In this document: one piece after another, positions 1 through 8,900 of the stretch
Position numbering within the stretch: the first letter of the stretch is position 1
Layout of the letters: each line of letters begins with the position of its first letter
Source of the DNA: Flavobacteriales bacterium UBA1494
GTDB taxonomy: Bacteria; Bacteroidota; Bacteroidia; Flavobacteriales_E; Vicingaceae
NCBI GenBank assembly: GCA_905182175.1
Contig: CAJJAT010000031.1
Location: forward strand, 1 to 48,093
Length of the DNA stretch: 48,093 nucleotides
Direction of reading: 5' to 3'
Notes under the pieces: model-generated
The model's input: the letters and a program-made list of their open reading frames with translations, nothing else
Told to the model about the DNA's origin: nothing
Databases searched by the model: none
Position numbers and translations under genes: made by a program

Positions 1-1
1 G

Positions 2-94
2 TCTATTTCTTATGCTAAAGAAGGGCTGAATCAATTTCCTCAAAATGAAAAGTTGAATGAATTATTTTTCGACTTGCAAAGACGAATGCCTTAA
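2..94 (+). CDS. 3' end of a gene, probably a TPR-repeat protein (partial)
   Basis: An open frame enters from the left edge and stops at TAA 92-94, leaving 30 residues. The tail reads as two amphipathic helices, with AKEGLNQFPQNEKLNELF followed by FDLQRRMP. The spacing of Ala, Gly, Pro and Leu is what one expects for the last half of a tetratricopeptide repeat. Nothing else of the protein is visible, so the assignment is only structural. The gene ends about 160 bp before the palindrome that controls the next operon. Confidence 0.5.
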   Translation, partial: SISYAKEGLNQFPQNEKLNELFFDLQRRMP

Positions 95-252
95 ATACTG
101 AGTCAGGGTTAAAATTATTTAAGGGAGTAATTCTTTAGAATATTTCATCAAGATCATTTCTTACATGCAGGTAAGTGTTTGAATAGAAGTACAATATACC
201 TAAATTTTAGCTAACAATTCGCTTTTGGCAAAAAAATTAACATATCTTAGTT

Positions 253-281
253 AAAAATAGATGTATATACATCTATTTTTG
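253..281 (+). promoter_or_regulatory. Perfect 28-bp palindrome over the promoter of the pirin operon (likely operator)
   Basis: Positions 253-280 are a perfect palindrome: each arm is 14 nt and the left arm begins AAAAATAGATGTA. Bases 274-281 (TATTTTTG) fit the Bacteroidota -7 consensus TAnnTTTG, so the right arm of the palindrome contains the core promoter. The start codon follows at 289, which implies a leader of only a few bases or a leaderless mRNA. ATGTATATACAT-type centres are typical of MarR-family dimer sites (family knowledge). No regulator gene is present in the window, so the repressor's identity is inference. Confidence 0.7.
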
Positions 282-288
282 TAGCGTT

Positions 289-1161
289 ATGAAAAGAAAA
301 GATTTTTTGAAACGAGCACTTTTAGGCGGAGCGGCAGCAGCGATTAGTCCAACCTTTGCTTTTGCAAATTCAGAAAGCACTTCTACCTATGATAAATTAA
401 TGGAAAGGGTAGGGTTTAATCACCTACCAAACAAAGAATTAAAAACGATGAAGACAGTAGTACACAAAGCAACAACAAGAGGTCATGCCAATCACGGTTG
501 GCTGGATTCACACCATTCTTTTAGTTTTGCCAACTATCATAACCCAGAGCGAATGAATTTTGGGGTGTTGCGGGTTTTGAATGATGACCAAGTGGACAAG
601 GGAATGGGGTTTGGAACGCACCCGCATGACAATATGGAAATTATTTCCATTCCACTGGAAGGGGACTTGGAGCACAAAGACAGTATGGGCAACACCACGG
701 TTATAAAAAGTGGTGACGTTCAAGCGATGAGCGCAGGAACAGGAATTCAACATTCTGAATACAATGAGAGCAAGACGGAGGACGTCAAGTTTTTACAGAT
801 TTGGTTGTTCCCCAATCAACGAAACGTAACTCCGCGCTACGATCAGATCTCCATTCAAGACATTAAGAAGAAAAATGAATTGTTTCAAATCCTTTCTCCA
901 AATAGGGATGATGAAGGAGTTTGGATTCATCAAGATGCTTGGTTTCATTTAGGTGAGTTCGACAACGAAACGGCTTCTACCTATCAACTTAAAAAAGAAG
1001 GGAATGGAGTATACTTTTTTGTATTGGAAGGAAATGTGGAGGTTCAAGGAGAAAATTTAAACAAAAGAGACGGCTTTGGGGTTTGGGATACCAGCTCAAT
1101 AGCATTTATAGCGGCCAAAGGAGCCAAGTTTTTGGCCATGGAAGTACCAATGAATATTTAA
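289..1161 (+). CDS. Pirin family protein (bicupin), with an exported-type N-terminus
   Basis: This 290-residue protein is a pirin/YhaK-type bicupin, a family of iron-binding proteins some of which act as quercetin dioxygenases. The metal site is visible as HPH (H111, H113) in GFGTHPHDNMEI, and as H155 and E157 in GIQHSEYN, with spacing close to that of human pirin. The N-terminus (KRKDFLKRALLGG, then AAAAISPTFAFA) looks like a twin-arginine-like or Sec signal peptide. This is unusual, because most pirins are cytosolic; the internal Met54 would give a normal-length pirin. The nitroreductase gene starts 9 bp downstream, so the two form an operon, probably answering to electrophile or quinone stress through the upstream palindrome. 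Family assignment is firm; substrate is unknown. Confidence 0.9.
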   Translation: MKRKDFLKRALLGGAAAAISPTFAFANSESTSTYDKLMERVGFNHLPNKELKTMKTVVHKATTRGHANHGWLDSHHSFSFANYHNPERMNFGVLRVLNDDQVDKGMGFGTHPHDNMEIISIPLEGDLEHKDSMGNTTVIKSGDVQAMSAGTGIQHSEYNESKTEDVKFLQIWLFPNQRNVTPRYDQISIQDIKKKNELFQILSPNRDDEGVWIHQDAWFHLGEFDNETASTYQLKKEGNGVYFFVLEGNVEVQGENLNKRDGFGVWDTSSIAFIAAKGAKFLAMEVPMNI

Positions 1162-1170
1162 AAAGAAAAA

Positions 1171-1800
1171 ATGGGATTTATAGAAGATCAAAAATGGCGT
1201 TATGCAACAAAAAAGTTTGACGCAACGAAAAAAATAAGCAACAAAGATTTAGACGTATTAAAAGAATCAATTCAATTGGCGGCAACCTCTTATGGTTTGC
1301 AGTTATTTAAAGTTTTAATTGTTGAGAACAAGCAAAAAAGAGATTTATTACAACCTGCTTCCTGGGGTCAATCTCAAATTGTTGATGCATCTCATTTAAT
1401 GGTTTTTTGCAACTTTACTGAAGTTACAGAGGAGCATCTAAACCATTATGCTGGAATAAAAGCTAATGCGAGTAATATTCCTGTTGAAAGTTTGTCTGGG
1501 TACATGCAATTTATTCAAAGCACTTTAGAGGCGAGAACGCCGGAGCAAATTGACACTTGGACAGCGAAGCAAACGTACATTGGACTAGCGAATCTTATGA
1601 ATGCAGCAGCGGAGTTACACATAGATACGTGCCCAATGGAAGGGTTTGATGCAAGTAAATACGACGAGATTTTAGGGTTAAGTGACAAAGGATTAGCAGC
1701 GGCTGTAGTTTGCCCTGTTGGTTACCGTTCCGAAGAGGACACGACGAAAGATGCGCCTAAAGTTAGAAAATCACTAGAAGATTTATTTGAGGTAGTTTAA
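1171..1800 (+). CDS. NAD(P)H-dependent oxidoreductase, nitroreductase family (NfsB-like)
   Basis: This 209-residue flavoprotein of the nitroreductase fold opens with the family signature WRYATKKFD and has SYGLQLFKVLIV where the FMN-binding segment sits. The C-terminal part contains the substrate-pocket region (PMEGFDASKYDEILGL) and the usual PVGYRSEEDTTKDAPKVR tail. Such enzymes reduce quinones, nitroaromatics or related electrophiles with NAD(P)H. It is the second gene of the operon with pirin, and a strong hairpin terminator begins 17 bp after its stop. Pairing of a nitroreductase with a pirin and a palindromic operator is consistent with an inducible detoxification unit. The substrate cannot be read from sequence. 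Confidence 0.9.
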   Translation: MGFIEDQKWRYATKKFDATKKISNKDLDVLKESIQLAATSYGLQLFKVLIVENKQKRDLLQPASWGQSQIVDASHLMVFCNFTEVTEEHLNHYAGIKANASNIPVESLSGYMQFIQSTLEARTPEQIDTWTAKQTYIGLANLMNAAAELHIDTCPMEGFDASKYDEILGLSDKGLAAAVVCPVGYRSEEDTTKDAPKVRKSLEDLFEVV

Positions 1801-1816
1801 TAATACCGTTTTATTG

Positions 1817-1852
1817 AACCTGACAGGTAAGCCCTACCTGTCAGGTTTTTTT
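1817..1852 (+). terminator. Rho-independent terminator of the pirin-nitroreductase operon
   Basis: A perfect 13-bp stem (AACCTGACAGGTA at 1817-1829, complement at 1835-1847) encloses a 5-nt loop and runs into a tract of seven T. The AACCTG...CAGGTT stem recurs in weaker form at about 10696-10733 after the SusD gene. Confidence 0.9.
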
Positions 1853-1936
1853 GTGCCCAAATTTTCCGTTCATCAAGTTTTGCTTGTGTTTTGCTTTAAC
1901 TGGTTTTATCTTAGGATAAACGAATCAATACAGACC

Positions 1937-2158
1937 ATGAACCAACAAAACCAACCATTAAGATTCAGCTGCCCAAAATGCAGTAACATAACCTACAACA
2001 AAGGAGAAATAAGAGCAACAGGTGGTATTTTTAGCAAGATATTTGACGTACAAAATAAAAAATTCTTTTGCGTTTCTTGCTACAGATGCACTTACACCGA
2101 GTTCTACAAAAGTAAAAGTAGTGCCCTTGGGAATGTGTTTGACTTCTTTACAGGATAA
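1937..2158 (+). CDS. Small zinc-ribbon nucleic-acid-binding-type protein (zinc_ribbon_13/DUF2082-like)
   Basis: This 73-residue protein begins at ATG 1937. The frame is open further upstream, but a start at TTG 1814 would lie before the operon terminator, so the ATG is preferred. Two CxxC knuckles, CPKC (C12/C15) and CYRC (C48/C51), form a single zinc ribbon, with an extra Cys at 45. The middle block GEIRATGGIFSKIFDVQN and the tail SSALGNVFDFF match the family described as Zn-ribbon nucleic-acid-binding proteins. Its length is normal for the family. The biological role is unknown. It is monocistronic, bracketed by hairpin terminators on both sides. Confidence 0.85.
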   Translation: MNQQNQPLRFSCPKCSNITYNKGEIRATGGIFSKIFDVQNKKFFCVSCYRCTYTEFYKSKSSALGNVFDFFTG

Positions 2159-2187
2159 TATCCGATAACTAAACCAGCCTAGTTTTG

Positions 2188-2216
2188 AGGACATGCGCCT
2201 ATGCATGTCCTTTTTT
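2188..2216 (+). terminator. Rho-independent terminator after the zinc-ribbon gene
   Basis: The stem GGACATGC (2189-2196) pairs with GCATGTCC (2203-2210) around a 6-nt loop and is followed by six T. Confidence 0.85.
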
Positions 2217-2295
2217 CTTTGTTCAAAAAGAATGTTTGTTGATAGATTTCTCTGAATAAAAAACTCATTGAGTTTTTAGTAATAATTTTACAGTG

Positions 2296-3171
2296 ATGAA
2301 CGCAGCGATTTACTACCTCAGCTTACCATTTATCTACGCCATTTCTATTCTGCCATTTTGGTGGCTGTATCGCTTGTCTGACTTCTTATTTGTGATGCTG
2401 TATCACCTGTTTGGCTATCGAAAGGAGATTGTTTTCGAAAACCTTAAAAACTCTTTTCCAGAAAAACCTGAAAAGGAATTGTTAGAAATTCAACGAAAGT
2501 TTTATCGTTATTTCTGCGATTTGGTGATGGAGACTTTGAAAAGCATCACTATTTCTAAATCAACTTTAGCAAAAAGAGTAAAATTTACTGGGACAGAAAT
2601 TTTTGAAGAATACTACAATCAGGACCAGAGTGTGATCATTGCAATGGGTCACTTTGGAAACTGGGAATTAGGTGGGGCACGCTTTGCCATTGAGCCTTTT
2701 CACCAGTTGTTTGTGATTTACCATCCACTGCAGAACAAATACTTCGATGGCTTAGTCTACCGAATGCGAACCCGACTAGGGAATGGTTTGTATTCTATGA
2801 AAGAATCATTGAGAGGAATTATTGGAGATCGAAAAAAAGTAACGGCTACAGCGTTTATAGCAGATCAAACTCCTTCGCCAAAAGGGGCACATTGGATGCA
2901 ATTTTTGAATCAAGACACTCCAGTTTTTGTTGGTACAGGTAAGATTGCTGAAAAAATGAAGTACCCAGTAGTATATATTGGAATTCATCGGTTAAAGAGA
3001 GGGCAATATGAAATGAGAGCCGAGAAATTGGTGACAAATCCTGCAGAACAAGAGGCGATTGATATCGTTGAAGCATTTACTAAACGATTGGAAAATGACA
3101 TTATAAAAAATCCAGAAATATGGCTGTGGACACACCGTCGTTGGAAACACAAAAGACAAATAAATTTGTAA
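2296..3171 (+). CDS. Lysophospholipid/lipid A acyltransferase, LpxL/HtrB family
   Basis: This 291-residue inner-membrane acyltransferase belongs to the LpxL/HtrB family, which adds secondary acyl chains to lipid A precursors or related lipids. The catalytic HX4E box is HFGNWE near residues 119-124, preceded by an N-terminal hydrophobic segment (IYYLSLPFIYAISILPFWW). The later FIADQTPSPKGAHWMQFLN block is the conserved acceptor-binding region. ATG 2296 is chosen over the overlapping GTG 2293 because it is the stronger start codon. The next gene, a membrane desaturase, begins 4 bp after the stop, so the two are co-transcribed and probably both modify envelope lipids. The acyl donor and exact acceptor are not determined. 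Confidence 0.9.
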   Translation: MNAAIYYLSLPFIYAISILPFWWLYRLSDFLFVMLYHLFGYRKEIVFENLKNSFPEKPEKELLEIQRKFYRYFCDLVMETLKSITISKSTLAKRVKFTGTEIFEEYYNQDQSVIIAMGHFGNWELGGARFAIEPFHQLFVIYHPLQNKYFDGLVYRMRTRLGNGLYSMKESLRGIIGDRKKVTATAFIADQTPSPKGAHWMQFLNQDTPVFVGTGKIAEKMKYPVVYIGIHRLKRGQYEMRAEKLVTNPAEQEAIDIVEAFTKRLENDIIKNPEIWLWTHRRWKHKRQINL

Positions 3172-3175
3172 TAAT

Positions 3176-4159
3176 ATGTTGAACGGAAAGGAATTAATTA
3201 TTGCAACAAGGCCTTACGCTAAGGAAGACAGGCGTAAAAGCTGGCTGTATACTTGGACAACCTTGCTTTTATTAGTAGGGGCATTTTTGGGCGCTCTTTA
3301 TCCTTTTCATTGGGGCATTCGCACTGTTTTCTGTGTTTTAGAAGCTTTATTGTTGGCTAGAATGTTTGTTATTTATCACGATTACTTGCATTTGGCAATT
3401 TTGAGAAAGTCAATAATGGCGAACCTAATTTTCACTTTCTTCGGTTTTTACATGCTTACTCCGCGTAGCATTTGGAAACGCTCGCACGATCACCACCACA
3501 AGCACAATTCGAAATTATTTACCTCTAATATCGGCTCATTTCCCATTGTAACGAAGGAAAAGTTTAACTTTATGTCGCGGAAAGAGCGATTGAATTACCT
3601 ATTTATTCGCCATCCGTTAACCATTGCATTCGGTTACATATTTGCCTTCACCTGGGGCATGTCAATTTTATCTTTGTTGAGAAGTCCTACAAGACATTGG
3701 GATTCGTTATTGGCTTTAATTTTTCACTTTGGCCTGGCCGTTGTCCTTTTCTTAAATTTTGGATTAGCTGCTATGCTTTTTAGTCTTATTATTCCGGTTA
3801 CATTAGCCCATGGCTTAGGCTCTTATTTGTTTTATGTGCAGCACAATTTCCCCGAAGCTACCTTCGAAGAAAAGGAAGGATGGACATACATAGGAGCAGC
3901 GATGAACTCGACCAGTTTTTTAAGGTTGAGCAAGCTTATGCATTGGTTTACAGCAAACATTGGATACCATCACATTCACCATGCGAATGCTAAAATTCCT
4001 TTCTACCGCTTGCCTGAAGCATTCGATGCTTTTCCTGAATTTCAGAATCCTAAGACATCTTCACTAATGCCAAAAGACATTATTAAATGTCTGCAGCTTA
4101 AAGTTTGGGATCCGGAATTGGGAAGGATGCTGAAGCGAAGTGAATTGAGGATGGACTAA
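3176..4159 (+). CDS. Membrane fatty acid desaturase family protein
   Basis: This 327-residue integral membrane protein carries the three histidine boxes of di-iron desaturases: HDYLH (68-72), HDHHHKH (104-110), and a C-terminal HHIHH in GYHHIHHANAKIP. Hydrophobic spans at about 28-45, 50-66, 82-95 and 148-220 separate the boxes in the usual way, and the length is typical of acyl-lipid desaturases. It sits directly behind the LpxL-like acyltransferase, which suggests that its substrate is an acyl chain of a membrane lipid or lipid A-like molecule. Carotenoid hydroxylase or ketolase relatives share these boxes, so the exact reaction is open. No terminator is obvious after it. Confidence 0.88.
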   Translation: MLNGKELIIATRPYAKEDRRKSWLYTWTTLLLLVGAFLGALYPFHWGIRTVFCVLEALLLARMFVIYHDYLHLAILRKSIMANLIFTFFGFYMLTPRSIWKRSHDHHHKHNSKLFTSNIGSFPIVTKEKFNFMSRKERLNYLFIRHPLTIAFGYIFAFTWGMSILSLLRSPTRHWDSLLALIFHFGLAVVLFLNFGLAAMLFSLIIPVTLAHGLGSYLFYVQHNFPEATFEEKEGWTYIGAAMNSTSFLRLSKLMHWFTANIGYHHIHHANAKIPFYRLPEAFDAFPEFQNPKTSSLMPKDIIKCLQLKVWDPELGRMLKRSELRMD

Positions 4160-5131
4160 AATTCATTCTGATGTAAGTAATAATCTTTGGAAATAGCGGG
4201 TAACAAATTTTATTGTTTTACAACTTATGTGTGGAGCGTTAAAAAGAAGTAGGTACTCTTCAACATTCGCAATTTTGTTTCACTCTTGCTCGCACTGCAT
4301 TACACCTGCAATTGCCCCAAAGGCATTTAAAGAAAGAAATGATAAAAGTAGTGCGGTATTCGCAAGTTTACAAAGGGTGTTTGCAAACGTGGCTTATTCA
4401 CCAATTAAACACGTATGCATAGTTGCTCATGGCGGCAAGTCAAGCCAATCGTATAACTATGCCACAGGATTAGGCGGTTATTTATTAACAGCGTAAAGTT
4501 ATAGTATTAAATTAATTACAACTTACAGAGTAGAGAAGTTTAATTGGGTGACCCCTTTAACGGATTATCTACCCCTTCTCAAATTAACAATGCAGAAGGG
4601 AATTTACGGCAGCTGAATTCCATGTTTGCTTTAAATCGACAGTTTAAAAAAATACACACTATCGGTTGCTAGTGTCCACAGATATTTAGATGTTGATTTT
4701 GAAAATTCAACTTTCGATAGTTACCATCCTAGATGGAGCTTGAATTAAAAGCGCAGCGTTTCATTCATTTGGAGGGCACGTATTTTTTCGATAAAACAGT
4801 ATTAAAGGTCGTTGCTTTCTCACCTGCAGATTAGGAGCCGAACAATCTCTTGCATGAAACCTTGTGTATATTAAAATTCCATTTTTCTTGAGAATAGGTC
4901 TAGAATTTAGATAAAAGCTTGTTTTACGTGGTACCGGAAATATTTTCAACCTAAAAATAGTCTAAGTCAGAAAGTAAACAAAGTAGGGGAAACTCATTTA
5001 AATGAGAGTTAATGTAACGTTTTATGTAACTCTTAAATTTAAAGTTAAGAAGAATTTTAAATATCAGTCTGTTAAAAATGGCTTAACTAATTAATTCGTT
5101 GTGTCTTTTAACCTACAGTATAGCTTCATTC
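4160..5131. other. About 1 kb without a convincing gene; probably decayed DNA
   Basis: No frame in this stretch recalls a known family. The longest frame (4227-4496, + strand) has an odd mix of Cys, Ser and Arg, no ribosome-binding context and no recognisable motif. Short frames interrupted by stops, for example 4748-4837 (AQRFIHLEGTYFFDKTVL), look like remains of a protein gene. Around 5007-5033 there is a partial inverted repeat (GAGTTA...TAACTC). I see no RNA gene here. Confidence 0.4.
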
Positions 5132-5139
5132 TACTTTTG
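5132..5139 (+). promoter_or_regulatory. -7 promoter element for the DUF2064 gene
   Basis: TACTTTTG at 5132-5139 is an exact match to the Bacteroidota -7 consensus TAnnTTTG. A start of transcription near 5145 would leave a leader of about 20 bases before the TTG start at 5165. No well-spaced -33 TTG is visible. Confidence 0.45.
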
Positions 5140-5164
5140 TATCTTACAAGTTTTAAAATAAACC

Positions 5165-5863
5165 TTGCCCAACCAACTAAGCACATCCAAAACAGCAGTA
5201 TTGCTGTTCAATTCAACAAGCAAGCAGCAGGCTAGTATTATGCAATTGGCGCCTAACATGCCTGCTAAAAAAGTTAGTGGCTTATTAGAAGTGTTGAATA
5301 GTCGAGTTAGGTCTTTGGTTAAAAAAACAAAGTTGCCATTATTTCAAGTAGAGATTGGGAAACATTCAGACTTTGGTTCCAAAACGCATGAAGCGTATCA
5401 AAAGCTATTTGATTTAGGGTTTGAATCTGTTGTAGGAATTACAAACGATTGTCCTGCCCTAACAATTGAAGATATTTTACTTGCTGCTACATCGTTAAAA
5501 TCTCAGCAGGTAGTTTTAGGGCCTGCAAAAGACGGAGGCTTGTACTTATTTGGTCTTCGGAAGAATCAACTCTCAAAACAAGATTTTACTCAATTAAATT
5601 GGCAGTCTAAGTCCCTGATTAATGGGGTAAAAGAAACATGTATTACCAAGTCAGTCGTTGTTCTTGCAACGAAGGCAGACATGGATACTGCGGCAGACAT
5701 TATTGCTGTTTTTCATTTAAAATTTGAATTTCTAAGCGACTTTTTCAAGCAAATCTTTTCGTTCACGCAAAGAATAGTTCGCGAGTTAACAGAAGTTAGA
5801 ATTCAGCTTTTTTTCAAAAGTCTCTCCCTCAGAGCCCCACCAATGTTATTAATTGCGAGATAG
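5165..5863 (+). CDS. DUF2064 (glycosyltransferase-A fold, CofC-like) protein
   Basis: This 232-residue protein has the DUF2064 signatures: TAVLLFNSTSK at the first beta strand, GITNDCPALT around D95, and VLGPAKDGGLYLFGL at 117-131. The family has the GT-A nucleotidyl/glycosyltransferase fold and is usually of unknown substrate. A TTG start at 5165 is required, because an in-frame TAA lies two codons upstream and the next ATG (5240) would remove the first strand. The C-terminal 55 residues after DMDTAADII are basic and not conserved in any way I recognise. It lies 46 bp before the SusC gene in the same direction. Whether the two are linked functionally is unknown. Confidence 0.75.
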   Translation: MPNQLSTSKTAVLLFNSTSKQQASIMQLAPNMPAKKVSGLLEVLNSRVRSLVKKTKLPLFQVEIGKHSDFGSKTHEAYQKLFDLGFESVVGITNDCPALTIEDILLAATSLKSQQVVLGPAKDGGLYLFGLRKNQLSKQDFTQLNWQSKSLINGVKETCITKSVVVLATKADMDTAADIIAVFHLKFEFLSDFFKQIFSFTQRIVRELTEVRIQLFFKSLSLRAPPMLLIAR

Positions 5864-5909
5864 AACTATCTCATAATTCATTTAACTTTTTTACGATTCA
5901 TATATTCTA

Positions 5910-8900
5910 ATGAAACATTATTTTTTGGTGTTGGCGGCAATTTGCTGTTCATTCACTGCATTTTCTCAGTTTACCATTTCAGGAATTGTGTACGATAATA
6001 ACAACTCTACTTTACCGGGTGCTTCTGTAGTGATTGAAGGCACAAATCAAGGCGTTTCAACAACTTCTGAGGGAACATTTAAAATTGAAGTACCAACTAA
6101 CTCAGCTACTTTAGTTGTTTCTTTTTTAGGTTTTGAACCACAAGAAATTGAAGTCAATTTTGGGGTATGGGTAAAAGCGGTGTTGCAGCCTTCAAGTCAG
6201 CAAATTGATGAAATTGTTGTAACAGCCTTGGGTGTTAAGCGAGATCAGAGAAATTTGGGCTACGCTCTTCAAAAAATTAACAGCAACGATATTATCGAAG
6301 TTCAGGCGGTAAACTTTGTAGATAATTTAGCAGCTAAAGTCGCAGGTGTTGCGGTTTCTCAAGGAGCAACAGGAGTGGGTTCTACTTCAAAAATTACAAT
6401 TCGTGGAGAAGCCTCTTTTACCAACAACAACCCTCTTTTTGTGGTAGATGGAACACCGATAAACAACAATACAATTGTCCCTTTTACAACCGATGCAGCG
6501 GCGGGGTTTCAAGAGATTGATTTCGGCAACGGAGCCATGGAAATTAATCCAGACGATGTAGAATCTGTTTCTGTATTGAAAGGTCCTTCTGCCGCCGCGT
6601 TATACGGAACAAGAGCAGCAAACGGCGTGATTTTAATTACAACCAAAGATGGGAGTGGCAAGAGAGGAATTGGAGTGAGTTTTAACAGCACTAATTCTGT
6701 TGAGACGGCATTTCGCTTGCCGCAATTTCAAAATTCGTATGGTCAGGGGAATTCTGGCGAATTCGAATTTGTTGACGGCCTTGGTGGAGGAACAAACGAT
6801 AACATATCTTACTCTTGGGGTCCGCGAACAGATGGTCGATTAATTCCTCAATTTACAAGTGCTGCTGGTGGAGTGCGAGGAGGAGATGTTGCAGTTCATG
6901 GAGGAGCAACAATTTCAGCAACCCCTTTTTTATCCTATGGAAATAACGTAAAAGATTTTTATCAAGTTGGAAATACACACATCAATAATCTGGCAATTAC
7001 GAACACTTTTGACGGCGGAAATATGCGTTTGTCGTATACTGATTTGCGCAGTAATTCAATTATTCCTGGAGTGAATTTAGACCGGAAAAATTTGGCTGCG
7101 AGGCTGAATATAAACGCTTCTGACAGATTAAAAGTTAGTTCTTCAATTAATTATGTAAACTCTCAAAGTGACAACCGACCTTCCAACGGTTACGGTTCTG
7201 AAAATGCAAATTATTCTTTAGTTGCTTGGGGTCCTCGATCGCTCGATATAGGAGCATTGAAAGATTATTGGCAACCGGGCTTGGAAGGCCTTCAGCAGTA
7301 TAATTTCAACTATACTTTCTTCGATAATCCCTATTTTATTTTACAGGAGAATACCAACTCGTTTAACCGAGACAGGATTTTCGGAAACGTAATGGCGAGC
7401 TATCAGATGGATGAATATTGGTCACTTTCTTTGCGGAGCGGAATGGATTACTCAACAGAACTTCGACAATTTAAAAGAGCTTTCAGCACCAACCGTTTTA
7501 AACAAGGAGCATATGCTGAGCACCAAGTTGGGTTTAGAGAAAATAACACAGATTTCTTATTGAACTACAATCGGAAATTTGGTAAAATCTCAACCGATTT
7601 TTCTGCAGGAGCGAATCGCTTAGACCAGCGAGCAACCACTGTTCAAACACAAACTACTCAACTGGCGCAACCGGGAGTGTACAGTTTGACAAATGCTGCT
7701 TCTCCAATTCAAGTATTTCAAGTATATGGAAAAAAGCGAATTAACTCTGTATATGGAATTGCAAAATTTGGATACGAGAATTACCTGTATGTTGATGTTA
7801 CTGCGAGAAACGATTGGTCAAGTGCTTTAGCAACCATAAGTTCTTCTGAAAATACATCGTTCTTCTACCCATCTGTATCAATGAGTTTTATTGCCTCACA
7901 TCGTTTTGATTTACCACAAAAGATTTCATTCTTGAAGTTTAGAGCAAACGTTGCTCAGGTTGGGAATGACACAGATCCGTATCAAACACAAGGGGTATTC
8001 AATGCACAAACTCCGGTAAACGGGCAGCCAACGTTGAGCGATCAAAGTACCATTCCAAATCAAAATTTGAAACCAGAACAAGCTACTTCGTTTGAAACTG
8101 GGTTTGATTTTAGAATGTTTGACGACCGTTTAATTGTTGACTTCACATATTACAATGCGGTTACAAAGAATCAAATCATTTCATTACCGGTTTCGGTAAC
8201 CTCCGGCTATACACAGCAAGTAGTTAATGGTGGGGAAGTTCGTTCTCAAGGAATTGAAGTTGTTTTAATGGGAAAAATCATCAAAAAGAAAGATTTTGAA
8301 TGGACCACGACTTTAAACTTTAGCAGGAATGTGGCAACGGTTGAGTCCCTTCCGCAGTCTAATGGTAGATTAACATTAGGTTATTCAGGAGTATATGACA
8401 ATACCAATCAAAGAGTTTGGTTTCAAGTGGAAGAAGGCGGTCAAGTAGGCGACATGTATGGAACAGGTTACAAAAGAACTGCCGACGGAACTCTTTTGTT
8501 AAACGATCAAGGGGCGTTAATTGCGGATAATGAATTGAAAAAATTAGGCAATTATAATCCTGATTTCATTTTGGGAATTGGCAATCGTTTCAAGTACAAA
8601 CGGTGGGACGCCAACATATTATTGGATTGGAGGCAAGGAGGAATTATTGTTTCTAGAACACAGGCTCTGGCAGGAGTTGCCGGCCAATTAGAAGAAACTG
8701 AGTTTAGACCTGAAACTGGATTTGTAATAAAAGGGGTAGTAAATAAAGGTACTGATGCCAATCCAATTTATGAGCAAAATACGACTGCGGTATCAGCTGA
8801 AAGGTATTACCGACAGTATTACGATCGGAATCACGAAGAAAACAATACGTTTAATGCTACTTATATAAAAATAAGAGAGGTGGCCTTTGGGTATACTTTT

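Noticed and set aside
1814-1936. Upstream extension of the zinc-ribbon gene to TTG 1814
   Set aside because: It would begin before the operon terminator at 1817-1852 and add residues unlike the family; ATG 1937 gives the normal length.
4227-4496. 89-codon open frame on the + strand
   Set aside because: No motif, odd composition rich in Cys, Ser and Arg, no ribosome-binding context, and it lies in a decayed stretch.
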